64,000 nt of DNA from Austropuccinia psidii (Eukaryota > Basidiomycota > Pucciniomycetes > Pucciniales > Sphaerophragmiaceae): NCBI GenBank assembly GCA_023105745.1, contig JALGQZ010000009.1, forward strand, positions 35,640,409 through 35,704,408. Reading direction: 5' to 3'. The notes beneath the pieces were generated by a model. That model searched no databases and was not told the DNA's origin. It was given only the letters and a program-made list of their open reading frames with translations. Position numbers and translations under genes: made by a program. Below are positions 47,529 through 60,183 of this stretch, in pieces. Each line of letters starts with the position of its first letter. The first letter of the stretch is position 1.

Positions 47529-47930
47529 AACTAAAGGTGGGTTTTCATTAACACACAAAACAAGTAAGATAAAGAAGGAAAAAGGTCTGAGTACCTAAAG
47601 GTGGAAGGCAAGCCTTTGTGAGACAGATATGTAAGTTAGCAAGCTTATAAAAAAACTATGATTCTAAGTTAGCACATTGTGTGTTAGAAGAGCAATAAAT
47701 AAAAGAGTCTTGTACTATACCTGGTTCTGCTTTTTTAATAATGAAAGAAAATTTGTGGATGTATAAATAAGAAAAGTAATGACAAATGTGTGCAAGTGAA
47801 AAAGCAAGAAAGAGTAGAAGGGAAATAAGGAGGGATAAAATAGTAAAAATAATGAGTGTATTTTCTCTCCACCCAAAGTTCCTCTTTCAAGGGGCTTATA
47901 TATTGGAGTCACTATTTCACTTCAAGGTAT
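47529..47930. other. Spacer between copia 2 and the gypsy LTR
   Basis: 400 bp of AT-rich DNA with no domain, presumably decayed copia or its flank. GGTAT at 47926-47930 would be the left target duplication of the gypsy element; its partner is outside the window. Confidence 0.5.
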
Positions 47931-49392
47931 TGTCACAGGGGCTCTTGGACAGAAATACAAGGGTGGCCTGGCACTCAGCAATCACGGAACTCACTTGGAA
48001 GACTCCAAAAGAATAAAGAAATAAGAACAAAAGAATAAATTCCCCTAAGAAATATGCAGGTACAAGCTGAGATGCAATAAGAGGAAAGAGAAGCCAAATG
48101 GCCAAAGAGCCAACCAAGTAATTCCTTAATCACTGTTTCAACCTGAAAAAATGAACAACGGAATCAGTAAGGAGATGACCACCAAATGTCCATTGACAGG
48201 AAAAGAAAGAATAAGAGAAAGGTGCTAAATGACTGACTTGATAATATCAGTATTTGCTTAACAGAATGAAAAGAAAATAAAGATAAAATAAAATCAAACT
48301 ATATTAATTAACAGGGGAAAAACCCCCCAGGGTGGAAAGGGTAGCCGGTATATGTGAAAAGTTGGGAGCTTGAGTTCTTCAGGCTGAAAACTGATCTTTA
48401 TTGATCCTTGAGGCTGTATTGAGTTTTTTGGGAATTGATACAGCTGGCTAATATTGAAATTGAAATGGGTTGAATGAATTTTCCACACTTTAAAACAAAA
48501 TACAGTTCTTGGTGGATCCAGACTGTATTGAAACGAAGGTGGTTGCCAAGATGGATTGAGTGGACCTTCGACACTTGACAACTGAATGAATGAATGAACT
48601 GCCCCTTGAATCCCTTGAGAATGTTCGAACAGTATTGCCTTGGAGGAATACTGTGAATGAAATTATCCAATGACGTCTTGATGGTGTGATTGGTCTTTGA
48701 TGCTGAAACACTTTCTCTTGTGCCTTGTGAGTCCTCTGAATGAGTGGGTGCCTTGATGACATGATGATGATATGTTGGAATGTTGAAATGACCATTTGAT
48801 ATTGCCACCATAGAATTGCTGTTGAAAAATGATGCATAATGATATATAACATCATTTTTCGCATCTTGGTTCATTGGAAAGAAGGTTATGTCCAAGGTCT
48901 TGAGATGGAAAGACAGAGGGGAAAAAGATTGATGTGATCAATTGAGAGCTTGGAAAGGTGTTTCTGGGTCCTTTGGGGTTTTTGGCCACTTTTGGGTTCT
49001 GAGCCAAAAACTGGCCCAAAGGGCAGGAAGGTGTCTTTTGGACACTTTGCGTCAAAGTGCGCAAAAATGCACAAATATGTGCAAAAAGTGCGCAAAAGTG
49101 TGCAAATGCGCATTATGAGCCCAAATGGCTAAAAAAAGCCATTTGGGCCATTTTGCCTGGTTTTGAGGGAAATGACCAGAAATACCCAATTGGGCATAAA
49201 TTGCCGCTATGGCTTCTGGATTGAGGTGAAGGGCCATGAAGGCCCCAAAAGCCAAATGGCCATAAATGGTCCATAAGATGATGACGTGGCCATATTGGCC
49301 ACTGGTGATGGATATGGCCAATTGGCCATAGAATGACTGTGGCTTGCTATGCCATACAAGATCCAAGGAGGTGAATTGCCATGGTTCTGACA
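47931..49392 (-). repeat. 3' LTR of the gypsy element, 1462 bp
   Basis: The minus strand begins TGTCAGAACCATGG after the polypurine tract and ends GAGCCCCTGTGACA. It contains GGCC palindromes (49100-49340) and a short tandem array of GTGCGCAAAA-like units at 49055-49112. The end is confirmed by the same-family solo LTR ending at 47028. Confidence 0.87.
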
Positions 49393-49404
49393 GTACCCCC
49401 CACC
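49393..49404 (-). other. Gypsy polypurine tract
   Basis: The minus strand reads GGTGGGGGGTAC directly before the LTR TGTCAGAACC. Confidence 0.75.
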
Positions 49405-49756
49405 TTGAAATGGTGAGCTCCTGGGCACCAATACAAGGTGAAGCCTGTTGAGGCTATTGGAAAGGATTGATAGTGGGATAGAGGAAAGTTCTTTTAAGAG
49501 GAAAATAAAATAATAACTGATATTAAAGATTTGACATATGACGCAGAACTTGCTTGATCTTCTTTTGACAATGGCTTCATGATTTGAAATGATTTTGAAA
49601 ATGAATGAGAATTCTTGACATGATATTTGTCATGATAAAGGAAAATTTAAGCTGAAATTGAAAATAAAATAAAAGAATGAAAATGAAAAGAAGAAAGAAA
49701 AATGAATTGAATCTTGAGGAGGCTCCAATCTTCATCACGGAGGTTGATAACTGATT

Positions 49757-50197
49757 TTGAAATTGGCCAAGGACCTGGAAAGAGAAATTTGATGCCAGGT
49801 GCTCACAAAGTGGCCAAGGTGATGTTTTCACAAGATTGTAGACCCCTCAGGGAAGTGCACACCAGGAGAGGAACTTAATTTTGCTAGTTACCACTCCCGC
49901 CAGTGCCATAAAATTAAAACAAAAAATGTTGAAGGAATGAATTTGAATTTTGAAGTCTTGGAAATGAATTTAAAAGTGAATGGCGCATTGTCCCAAGTGA
50001 AAATGGCCATAAGATTGGAAATTAATTTGAAAGCCATGCCAAAGATCTGTGTCCAAAATTGCAAAGTTCTCACAGAGTGGACAAGGGGATGTTTACAACA
50101 AAGAAAAGAGTAGAATACCCCTAAAGGTGCATACCAGGAGTGGGACTTACTTTTTGGTAATTCCTCTCCCCACCAAGGACCATAAGAAATCAAGCTT
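49757..50197 (-). repeat. Imperfect tandem duplication in the gypsy 3' untranslated region
   Basis: About 49757-49920 and 50031-50197 share an ordered set of motifs: CCAAGG or CCAAAG, TTC/GCTCACA..GTGG, GGTGATGTTTTCACAAGA-like, then CACACCAGGAG or CATACCAGGAG. Spacing is about 275 bp. It lies between the chromodomain stop and the polypurine tract. Confidence 0.55.
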
Positions 50198-50203
50198 TTG
50201 AAG

Positions 50204-50854
50204 AATTGGGCCCAGGCTTGTCAGGATATAATAAATCAAAATCTTTGACAAGTTCAGGAAAATTCTTGAGGTTTTTGGTTGGTTCCCAAGTGGATCTTTC
50301 TTGGTCTTGACTGAAACCTTTCCATTCCACCAAATACCATAATTTTTCTCTCTTAAGCTTTGTGTCCAGTATTTGAGAGACTTTTCATTCCTCTTCTTCG
50401 TCAATGATGATTGGAGGAGGAGGCTCTTGATGCCTATTTGGGATTGTTGATGTCTTGACTGGTTCTAAGAGTGAAATATGGAAGACTGGGTGGATGGACT
50501 TCCATTGAGATGGGAGCTTGAGGTGGTAGGCATGAGTGCTGACTTTCTTCAAGATTGGAAAAGGACCCAACCATCTTTCAGACAGTTTCTTGGTGGGTCT
50601 AGTTGATTTGATGTTCTTGGAAGAAAGCCATACCATGTCACCAGGACTGAAAACAGGTGGACTTGCTCTACTTTTATCTGCTTACCTCTTAAACCTGTTT
50701 ATGGCAACTTCACATTCTCTCTTGACAGCTTGCTGTACTGATTGGATTTTTGTTGATAACTTTCCAGCAAGAGTATCTTGAGTAATGTGAACTGAGTCAA
50801 AATGTGGATCTCTTCCATAAACAGTGAAAAATGGTGATTGTTTTGTTAAAGAGT
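50204..50854 (-). pseudogene. Gypsy integrase C-terminus: GPY/F module and chromodomain
   Basis: The minus-strand frames continue the integrase after the LTR nest: SLTKQSPFFTVYGRDPHF, a GDMVWLSSKN segment, ERWLGPFPILKKV (the GPY/F module) and HPVFHISLLEP, an acidic tail, then a chromodomain with WYLVEWKGF and STWEP. A stop separates acidic tail from chromodomain (TGA where a tryptophan codon would fit, near 50399), and another lies near 50692. Chromodomains of this type direct integration to heterochromatin marks. Confidence 0.87.
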
Positions 50855-52215
50855 TGTGAGCCTGTGAGGTATCTATAACATACCCATAAGGCCACAAATG
50901 ATTTTATAAACAGTTGATTTTGTCTTAAACAGACTTTTTAGATGAATTTAAAATAAAAAATAATAAAAAATAAGTATAACTTTTTTTTGGATAAACAAAG
51001 TTAAAAATATTATGTCATTTTTGGATTCTACAGCAAAAATAACCTAGGGTACACCCAAAAACACTTATTTCTTATGTTATTGGAGGATTTAAGAATCTCA
51101 CAGTACTAATGTAACTTTTTAACAATTTTTTTAAAAGTGTTAAATTTACGCTTAATTAAGCTTAAATTTAAGGTTGCATAAGGTTTATGCAAACTTACCA
51201 AAATTTTAGTTAAAATTAAGGTGTTGTGTATATTTACTGAATTGGCTAAGGATTTGCCATACAGAATGTAAATCCTGCGTGAGCTCAATTTAAAAGGGTT
51301 CAAAGTGATATTATGGCTTTAAATAAATAAAAGGGCAAAATCCACGCAAAATGGTGGGACAAAGGAAAAAGACCAAATAGTTCTGGGGTACCCAACTTTT
51401 TGGATCTGAAAGGATTCAATTAAGGTTGTCCACCTGTATTGGAGTATTTTCAACCTTATTTAAACTTTAAGATTAGACTTTGATCCAACCTTAAGGTTTG
51501 AACTGGTTTTATCCCAATTTGGACAGGAATTTCAAGCTGCCAAAGGGTAAATCCCAATATGCAGGCTTGAATTCAAAATTTTAAGAACTGTCAAAGCTCA
51601 ATTAAGCTTAAAAAGCTTAAATAAGCTTAAAACTTTAAGCTTAAAAGAATTAAAACCTTATCAAAAGTTAAGGTTTGGTGCGCATTGCTATTTTATGTGG
51701 AAAAATAGCAATAACTTCAAAAATTCATCAAAAATCCAGCTCTTAATGGATGTGCTTGAAAATTTCACACTGCTTACAATTTAATATTATCTACATATAT
51801 ATTAAATTTTAGGTATCTTTTATGAATAAATTTCCTGGGTAATCATTCTGGAAATTTACTCTTTTAATTAAAACCCAAAGAAAATTATAATTTCTTTGAA
51901 ATTTAATTAAACATTGAGTTTAAGAGATTTCTGCTTGAAACTCCACTTTTAAGTTGTTCAGGTGATGAGCTTTAATATAAATAAGTTTATTTCTATTAAA
52001 AACCTAAAATAACTAGTTTAAATGAGGATTAAAGTTACAAGGAGTTAAGAATAACACTGGTAACTTTAAATTGTCATCAAAAATAAGTTACCTTAAGCTA
52101 AGAACTTTATTTTTAAGCATGGTTTTCAGTTTTGACCTGAGGAGAACCTCTATATTCATTATGAATCATGAGAGTTGCTCTGAAGACCTAAAAAGAGTCT
52201 TTTCATCACTGCTTT

Positions 52216-55200
52216 TGTAAGGTTTGTCTATGAAACTCTTGATACTAGTAACAATATCAAGAGTACTATGACTGTCCTCAGTAGAAAAATATAATATAAT
52301 AAAATATCATAACCACAAATTTAAATATAATTATTAAAAATAATTATATAAAAAAAATAAATTTAATTATTATTATAAAAATATAATAATAAAAAAATAG
52401 AATAATCATAATAAATTATAATTATTCTATTATTGTTATAGTCACTGACAGTTATAATAATAAGAAGTGTAAAGCTCTTAATGAGACAATTAAACATGGA
52501 AAATAAGAATATTAACCACTTATAAATAATAAAAATATTATTTATAAAAAGAATTAAACACACACTGTGTAAGATGTGACTATGAAACTGATGATAATAT
52601 TACTATTAATCAAAGGTACTATGTCTGTTCTTATGAAATATAATCATAAAAATTATTATAACCACAATTAAATAATTATAAAATTATTTCTTTCACGTGT
52701 TATACACTACTAGTGATTATAACAGTGAGCAGTAATTGTCTACAAGAATCAATTACAAGAAGAATTTAATAATAAAAACTTCTTTTATTAAAATAATAAA
52801 ATTATTTTAATATATAATTATCTTTTGCAAGAATAATTTGAAGATAATTCTTGAAGAAAACTATTAATAGAGAAAAACTTTAAGAATTAAAGATAAATCA
52901 CTCACTACTATTCCAAAGAGCTTATTGAAAGATAATATAGAGAGATTTGACGTAGAATTGTGGATTTAAGGGATCAAAATGAATTTATAAGATGATTACA
53001 ACAATATATAGTTGGATTCTATGATTTCACGTCTTTCTGATTGATTCTGAAAGAATTAAAACACTTAAGAATAGCTGTAACTAATACTTACTTGTTGGTA
53101 ACAATGATATAAAATGATAATAAGATGATGATCTGGAAAAAACAGCAAGAGGAGGCCTCTTTTAAGTCAACAACAGCTCACAGAGGCGTGCCATGGAGCA
53201 AACTGAAAAACCAGTGAGTGAGAAAACAATAAACCCTTTTGGTTTATTGATTGCATCATTATTTGTCACATAACATTATCATAATTATTTATTTGATGCT
53301 TTTACGTGACTACCAACCCCAATATGGTTAAGAATAAAAGGAGTAACATCTGTAAATCTTCTTTTATTCCAAAATAATCATTGATTTCTCAAAGTTATCA
53401 ATGTTATTGCCAATTTCATCACAGGTTGTAACTACTGTGAATTTTTGAAGATTCAGTGTTTCACGTAGAATAGCCAAAAATGGAGTGTAGGTAAAACTTT
53501 TGATTTTACTAGTAAAACTGTCATTCTTTTTGGTTGTACCATAGATAATACAGTTCTCCTTTAGTCCTGAAAGTTTCAGAAGGATTCATTAAGAATTGTA
53601 TTTTTAATGAATTTTTGAAGTTTTTACCTCATTTCTACGTAGAATTGCAAATAGCAGTGTTTTGCTGGTTGCTATGAGGTAAATCAATGAATATGGGTCC
53701 CAAAAGGGTTTTAATTACTCTTTTGGGGTTTATCCATGGAAAGTCATTAGTAGTTGACATGGTTACAGGAGTGTAAATAGCTCATTACCTCCTTGGCACG
53801 TCGAAATAGCAGGTTATTTGCTGTTTTCGTATGATTTACAGTATATGTAACTTGGTAACCAAGTTCCCAAAGAGGTTTAGTTTACCAATTGGGTTAAGAT
53901 GAGCCATGGAACCAAGCTTTGGAGCTATCCACGCCTCTGGGGCCTCAGAAGTTGGGTACCCTGGCTCTCTTTGATGTCTTTAGTCCCCCTTGCCTATTTT
54001 TCACGTCAAAATAGAAATTTAAGCTTCAAGTGAGATATCCACTATGGGTGTACCAAAAGTGCATCTAAGAATACCATAATATTAAGTGCTCAAAACATGC
54101 ATAACACTATTCTTAGTGTATATGTAACATGGGATTCCTCACATTCCCATTATTTTGGCGTGAAATTAAGAAAAACAAACATTTTCACGGATCTTTTATG
54201 TGGTATTGATGATGTGGTGTTGAAGTATTTTCCATTTTACCACCTCAAAGAGTTAATTTGAGCTTATTCACTCTATGGAGCTACCCTAGGTGAAGTTTTG
54301 TGTAGAATCCAAATCTGGCCTTAAATCCATGGATTTACTTACTCAATAAAAAGTTATTCAACTTTTCTGAAATCAAAAATAATGAAATTTGAATATATGC
54401 ATGACTTATGAGGTATGCATTATTCAGAATTTATTGTTAAGATATTGTGGCCTATTTGGGTATGTAAAATATACCTCAAGGCTCACACACTGTGCAGAAA
54501 TAATTCTTTGAGAATAAAAATTCTATATAAAAAAACTAATACTAGATAAAAAAGATATAGAACTTTAGAGAAAACTTACTTATAATATTTATTTACTACA
54601 ACAAGTCAAACAACAACAGTTATTATATTAAATAATAATTATAAGTTAAAAACCACGCCAAAAATCAATATTTTTAAAGATAAAATAACTTTTTATAATA
54701 AAAATTATGATTAAAGAGTTTTTAAGAGGAATTTGTGGATTTTTAAAAGATATTTAAAATGATAATTTTATATAATAAAATTTATTATAGATGATTACGA
54801 CAAATAATCTGAATTCTATGACTTCAATTCTTTAATTTAATGAATAAAGAATAAAAATAACTTAAGAATTACTTTTAATAATAAGATTTTATATTTAATA
54901 AAACTTTACCTGTTTAAATTTCTAATATGATTGGATTTATAATGATTATGGACAAAAACAGTGATGAAAAGACTCTTTTTATGTCTTCAGAGCAGCTCTC
55001 ATGCTTCATAATACATATAGAGGGCGTGCTCAGGTCAAAACTGAAAAACCATGCTTAAAAATAAAGTTCTTAGCTTAAGGTAACTTATTTTTAATTCCAA
55101 TTTAAAGTTACCAGTGTTATTCTTAACTCCATGTAACTTTAATACTCATTTAAACTCATTATTTTAAGTTTTTAATATAAATAAACTTATTTATATTGAA

Positions 55201-56310
55201 TTCCATCACATGAACAACTTAAAAATAGAGTTTCAAGCAGAAATCTCTTAAACTCAATTTTTAATTAATTTTTAAAGAAATCATAATTTTCTTTGAGCTT
55301 AATTAAAAGAGTAAATTTCCAGGCTAATTACCCAGGAAACGTATTTATAAAAGATACTTAAGATTCAATTTATATGTAGATAATATTAAACTCTAAGTTG
55401 TGTGAAATTTTCAAGTAAATCCATGAAGAATTGGATTTTTAATAAATTTTTGAAGTTATTGCTATTTTTCCACGTAAAATCGCATTACACACCAAACCTT
55501 AGCTTTTGATAAGGTTTCAATGATTGTAACCCTAAAGTTTTAAGCTTGATTAAGCTTTGACAGTTCTTAAAACCTTGATTTCAAGCCTGCATATTGGGAT
55601 TTACCCTTTGGAAGCTTGAAATTCCTGTCCAAATTGGGATAAAACCAGTTTAAACCTTAAGGTTGGATCAAAGTCTAATATTAAAGTTTAAATAAGGTTG
55701 AAAATCCTCCAATACAGGTGGACAACCTTAATTGAATCATTGCAGATCCAAAAAGTTGGGTACCCCAGCTCTATTTGGTCTTTTTCCTTTGTCCCACCTT
55801 TCTGCGTGGATTTTGCCCTTTTATTTATTCAAAGCCATACTAGGGCCTTAAACCCTTTTAAATTGAGCTCACGCAGGATTTACATTCTGTATGGCAACTC
55901 CTTAGCCAATTCAGTAAATATACACCACACCTCAATTTTAACTAAAATTTTGGTAAGTTTGCATTAACCTTATGAAACTTTAAATTTAAGCTTATTTAAG
56001 CTTAAATTTAGCAATTTTAAAAAATGTTAAAAAAGATACATTGGTACTGTGAGATTCTTAAATATTTTAATAACATAAGAAATAAGTGTTTTTGGGTATA
56101 ACACCTTATGGATGTACCCTAGGTCATTTTTGGTGTAGAATCCAAAAATGACATAATATTTATAACTTTGTTTATCCAAAAAAAATTATACTTATTTTTT
56201 GTTATTTTTTATTTTAAATTCAACTAAAAAGTCTGTTCAAGACATAATTAACTGTTTATAAAATTATCTGTAGCCTTATGGGTATGTCATACATACCTCA
56301 CAGGCTCACA
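52216..56310 (-). repeat. Inverted T2-group solo LTR nested in the T2 LTR
   Basis: 52216-52567 plus 54493-56310 (2170 bp): the plus strand begins TGTAAGGTTTGTC and ends ACAGGCTCACA. The target duplication is GCTTT (52211-52215) against GTTTT (56311-56315); the undisturbed T2 LTR at 32316 has GTTTT, so the left copy mutated. It is interrupted by the T4 LTR. Confidence 0.9.
52568..54487 (-). repeat. T4-group solo LTR, innermost insertion, TSD CACTG
   Basis: 1920 bp: the plus strand begins TGTAAGATGTGAC and ends CAAGGCTCACA. CACTG precedes (52563-52567) and follows (54488-54492). On the minus strand the start TGTGAGCCTTGAGG and the 3' AGTAC, hairpin and TTTCATAG layout follow the T-group plan. 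A strong donor-like CAA/GTAAGT lies at about 53086-53094 on the minus strand. Confidence 0.92.
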
Positions 56311-57132
56311 GTTTTTGTCCATAATCATTATCAGTCCAATCATATTAGAAATTTAAACAGGTCAAGTTTTATTAAATATAAAATCTTATTATTAAAAGCA
56401 ATTCTTAAGTTATTTCTATTCTTTATTTATTGAAATTAAAGAATTGAAGTCATAGAAGTCAGATTATTGTTGTAATCACCTATAATATATTTTATTATAT
56501 AAAATTATCATCTTAAATATCTTTTAAAATCCACAAATACCTCTTAAAAACTCTTTAATCATAATTTTTATGATAAAAGGTTGTTTTATCTTTAAAAAGA
56601 TTGATTTTTGGCGTGTTTTTAACTTATAATTATTATTTAATATATTAACTGTTGTTGTTTGACTTTTTGTATTAAATAAATATTATAAGTCAGTTTTCTC
56701 TATAGTTCTATAATTTTTTATCTAGTATTAGTTTTTTTTATATAGAACTCTATTCTATAAGAATTATTTCTGCACAGTGTGTGTCTTAATTCTTTTATAA
56801 ATAATATTAATATTATTTATAAATGGTTAATATTCATATTTCCCACGTGTAATTGTCTCATTAAGAGCTTTAAACTTCTTATTGTTATAACTGTCAGTGA
56901 CTATAACAATACTAGAATAATTACAATTTATTATAATCATTATATTTTTTTTATTATTATATTATTATAATAATAATTAAATTTATTTTTTTTATATAAT
57001 TATTTTTAATAATTATATTTAAATTTGTGGTTATAATATTTTATTATATTATATTTTTCTACTTAGGACAGTAATATTACTCTTGATATTGTTACTATTA
57101 TCAAGAGTTTCATAGACAAACCTTACAAGATT

Positions 57133-57760
57133 AGTCAGAGTTATTGTAGGCAAATTCAGCCAGAGGGAGCCAGGTGTTCCAATAATCTTGATGATAACTA
57201 ACATACATATGAAGGTACTGTTCTAGTATCTGATTTACCCCCTCTGTCTGTCCATCAGTTTCTGGATGGTAAGCAGTTGACAGATCTCTTGAAATCTTGA
57301 GCTGCTGACAAAGATTGGTCCAAAAAGAAGAAACAAAAAGAGAACCTCTATCACTAACAATGCTTGAAGGAAGGCCATGCTTTGAGAAAGTATTCTTGAT
57401 CAATAAATGGGCCAAATATAGTGAAGTGAGTGAAGACATTGTTGGAATAAAAACTGCCATTTTTGAGAATCTGTCCACTATGATGAGAATTGAGTCAAAT
57501 GAGTTGGACAGTGGCAGTTGAGTGATGAAGTCCATTGAAAGACAAATACAAGTACCATTTGGAAATGGAAGAGGTTTGAGGAGTCCAAACTTCGTGTGGT
57601 GGATATTCTTGTTTCTTGAAAACTGTTGACAGGATGATACATAATCCTTGATAAATTGAGTCATGCCAGGCCATTGAAAACCCTGCTTGACAAGTTTGAG
57701 AGTGTTCTCTTGGCCAGGGTGTCCAGCTAGAGGAGCGTCATGACTTTTTTGAAGTATGCT
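57133..57760 (-). pseudogene. Gypsy integrase catalytic core
   Basis: Minus-strand frame with HDAPLAGHPGQENT of the zinc domain, in which the second zinc-binding cysteine is Phe (SSCQQFSRNK). The DDE core follows: Asp in CLSMDFITQLP, Asp in IVSDRGSLF and Glu in DGQTEGVNQ. It ends at AEFAYNNSD, where the T2 LTR was inserted; the frame continues at 50854. This enzyme would insert the element cDNA. Confidence 0.9.
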
Positions 57761-57912
57761 GAGTTGAATTGTGGGGCTTGGACAAATTTACCTTTACCCA
57801 ACTCTTGAAGGATACTTCTATATTGAGAATCTTGCCATAATGACTTCTGAATTGATTCAATCAAATTTGAAAATGCTTGCACCTTTACTACAAAGGATTT
57901 TGAGGCTTAAGC

Positions 57913-58390
57913 TTAATCTTGCTTGATTATTTTTTGATAATTCATTGGATTCTTGCTGATGAAATCTTCCCCCCTCTGTGGGTAAATGTTGTCCTGAGGT
58001 GATAAAGCATCTGGAAGGGTAGCCAAGTGGCCAGGGCGGTAGGTGATTGAAAAATGGAATTCAGAGAGAAATTCAGCCCAGCGGGCTTGACAGGAAGTGA
58101 GAATCTTTGAAGACATAAAATATTGAAGTGATGAATGATCAGTGAGAACCTCAAAAGAGGAAGAAAGAGAAAGGAGAAAAGCTCTCCAGCGCTTGAGAGC
58201 CCAGACTATGCCAAGGAGTTCCTTGTCATGAATCTCATAATTGAGCTCAGCTGGGAGAAGCTTGAAGCTATCAAATGCAATGGGATGTCTTCCTGAGTCC
58301 GAAATCTGACTCAGTATAGCACCCAAGGCATAATCAGAATCATCAGTCTCTACAATGGTGGGTAGAGAGAGGTCAAAATGAGAAAGGATT
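57913..58390 (-). pseudogene. Gypsy RNase H
   Basis: The minus-strand frame encodes ALGAILSQISDSGRHPIAF, NYEIHDKELLGIVWALKRWR with the catalytic Glu, and LTDHSSLQYF with the catalytic Asp, then TYRPGHLATLPDALS. A stop at 57913-57915 and frame breaks near 58330-58430 interrupt continuity with reverse transcriptase and integrase. Confidence 0.88.
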
Positions 58391-58429
58391 GGAGCAATGG
58401 TGAAAGCCTCTTTGAGTTGATGAAACTAT

Positions 58430-60183
58430 CTAACTCATTGAGGGGAAACGGGAATCTTTCTTGAGGAAACTTTTGATTGAACTAATCTTCTTTGAATAAT
58501 TCTTGATGAAACGGTGGTAAAAATTGGCAAAGCCAAGGAATGATTGAAGAGCCTTGCGGTTTCTTGGAGGTGGCCAATTGAGAATTTGCTGGACTTTTTC
58601 TTGGTCCATATTGAGGCCTTCAGAAGAAACAACATAGCCCAAATACTCTACACTAGAAACATGAAATAGGCACTTGGAGGCCTTAGCAAAGAGGTTATTG
58701 CCTGTGAGTCTGGAAAGAACAGTGGTCACATGAGTGACATGTTCTTCCTCGGATTGGAAAAGACCATAATGTCATCCAAATAAACCACAACATAAACATC
58801 AAGAAGATCATAAAAAATATCATTGACAAAGTTTTAGAAAGAGGCAGGAGCATTGGTGAGCCCAAATGGCATAACCAAATACTCAAAGCTTCCATATTTA
58901 GTTCTAAAACATGTCAAATGTTCATCACCTTCCCTGATTCTGAAAAAGTTTTATGCACCACGCAAATCAATCTTAGAGACGATAGAAGAACCATTAAAAA
59001 CAGTAAGAAGCTGATTCATAGGAGGAACAGGATACTTGTTCTTCCTAGTAACAGCATTGCGTTTGCGGTAATCAACACACAAACGGAGGCCACCATATTT
59101 CTTTTTGACCAAAAGGACAGGTGCTCCTGTTGAAGAGGAGCTTGGCCGGATGAAACCTTTCTCTAAATTCTCTGAAAGGTAGGCCCTGAGTTTCTCTGAC
59201 TCTTGGTTTGATAAAGAGTAGATCACCCCAACTGGAGGTAGAGACCCCTCCAGCTTGATATGATGATCACAGGCGTGGTGAGGAGGAAGTTTCTCTGCTT
59301 TCACCTTGGAGAATACATCCAAGTACTGGTGATAAACAGGAGGAACAACCTTCATCACGGTTTCTATTTTTTCTGGCTCTTCCTCTTCATCCCACAACTC
59401 CTCCAGGGAGTCATGATAAGATGAAGGAGGAAGGTCCATATTGCCAAAGAAGAGAGGAAGTGAAGATACAGAATTATCTTCTCCAACATCTTGAATCTCT
59501 TTGAAGACTTCATCTCTAGATGATAGTAATGACTGATTGGAATTAAGGGAAGGAATATGGACAGAAGATGGAAATGATGGTGTTCTAGAATCACCAACCA
59601 GAGCTGCACATGATTTGGCAGAAGAAAAGTCATTACTGAAAGATTTTGAAGGATCATAATAGTCCTTATGATCAGCATCAAAGGTGATCAGCCCTTGCCT
59701 CCAATCAATAGATGAATTAAAATGATTAAGAAAGTCAAAGCCCAATATGAGGTATTCTCCCTTGGGAGTATCAAATACTAAAAAGTCCCATTCAAAGCTT
59801 GGGAAGGAAGGGAGCTCAACCATATATTTAGTATGGTGAGTCACAAATAAGGAAGGGGACTCAGAGGAGTCCAAGATAATAAGAGGAATCTTCTCTAGAA
59901 GTTCTGATGTAGTCAATGAGTACTTGTGAACAAACTGCTTTGCAATAACTGAGTGTGTAGCACCAGAATCAATGAGAATACTGTAAAAAACATCAGAAAG
60001 AGAAGAAAAAACAAAAAAATTAAGAGAATTTTTGACACCAGTATTCAGAATGCACAATTGTGCTCTGGATGGAAAACTGTGAAGACCATTGAACACAACA
60101 TGATCTTCACTCAGGCTTTTCCCTGGCTGGGAATTTTGCCTGACCGTTGGGTAAGCTTGTTTTGAGGCCTTTTGAAACAGCAT
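58430..60183 (-). pseudogene. Gypsy protease and reverse transcriptase
   Basis: The frame from 60183 has the retropepsin motif LIDSGATHSVI (residues 70-80) and LILGFDFLNHF. After an acidic linker comes the reverse transcriptase: LRLCVDYRKRNAVT, KYPVPPMNQL and VSKIDLRGA. Stops follow at 58951-58953 and about 58836 (TAA in place of CAA). The catalytic box is intact as VVYLDDIMVFS near 58780, but a frameshift just after it separates the thumb (VEYLGYVVSSEGL, FLGFANFYHRFI). Not functional. Confidence 0.9.

Larger units (their letters stand above)
50855..57127 (+). repeat. T2-group solo LTR inserted in gypsy integrase
   Basis: 50855-52215 plus 56316-57127 (2173 bp) begins TGTGAGCCTGTGAGG and ends CAAACCTTACA. 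The target duplication is AGAGT (50850-50854) against AGATT (57128-57132), one mismatch that turns a gypsy codon into a stop on one side. It is interrupted at 52215 by an inverted copy of its own family. The terminal hairpin is CTCTTGATA / TATCAAGAG. Confidence 0.9.

Noticed and set aside
48294..49431. Several minus-strand frames of 65-165 codons
   Set aside because: They fall within the gypsy 3' LTR, lack motifs and have matching non-coding sequence in the related solo LTR.
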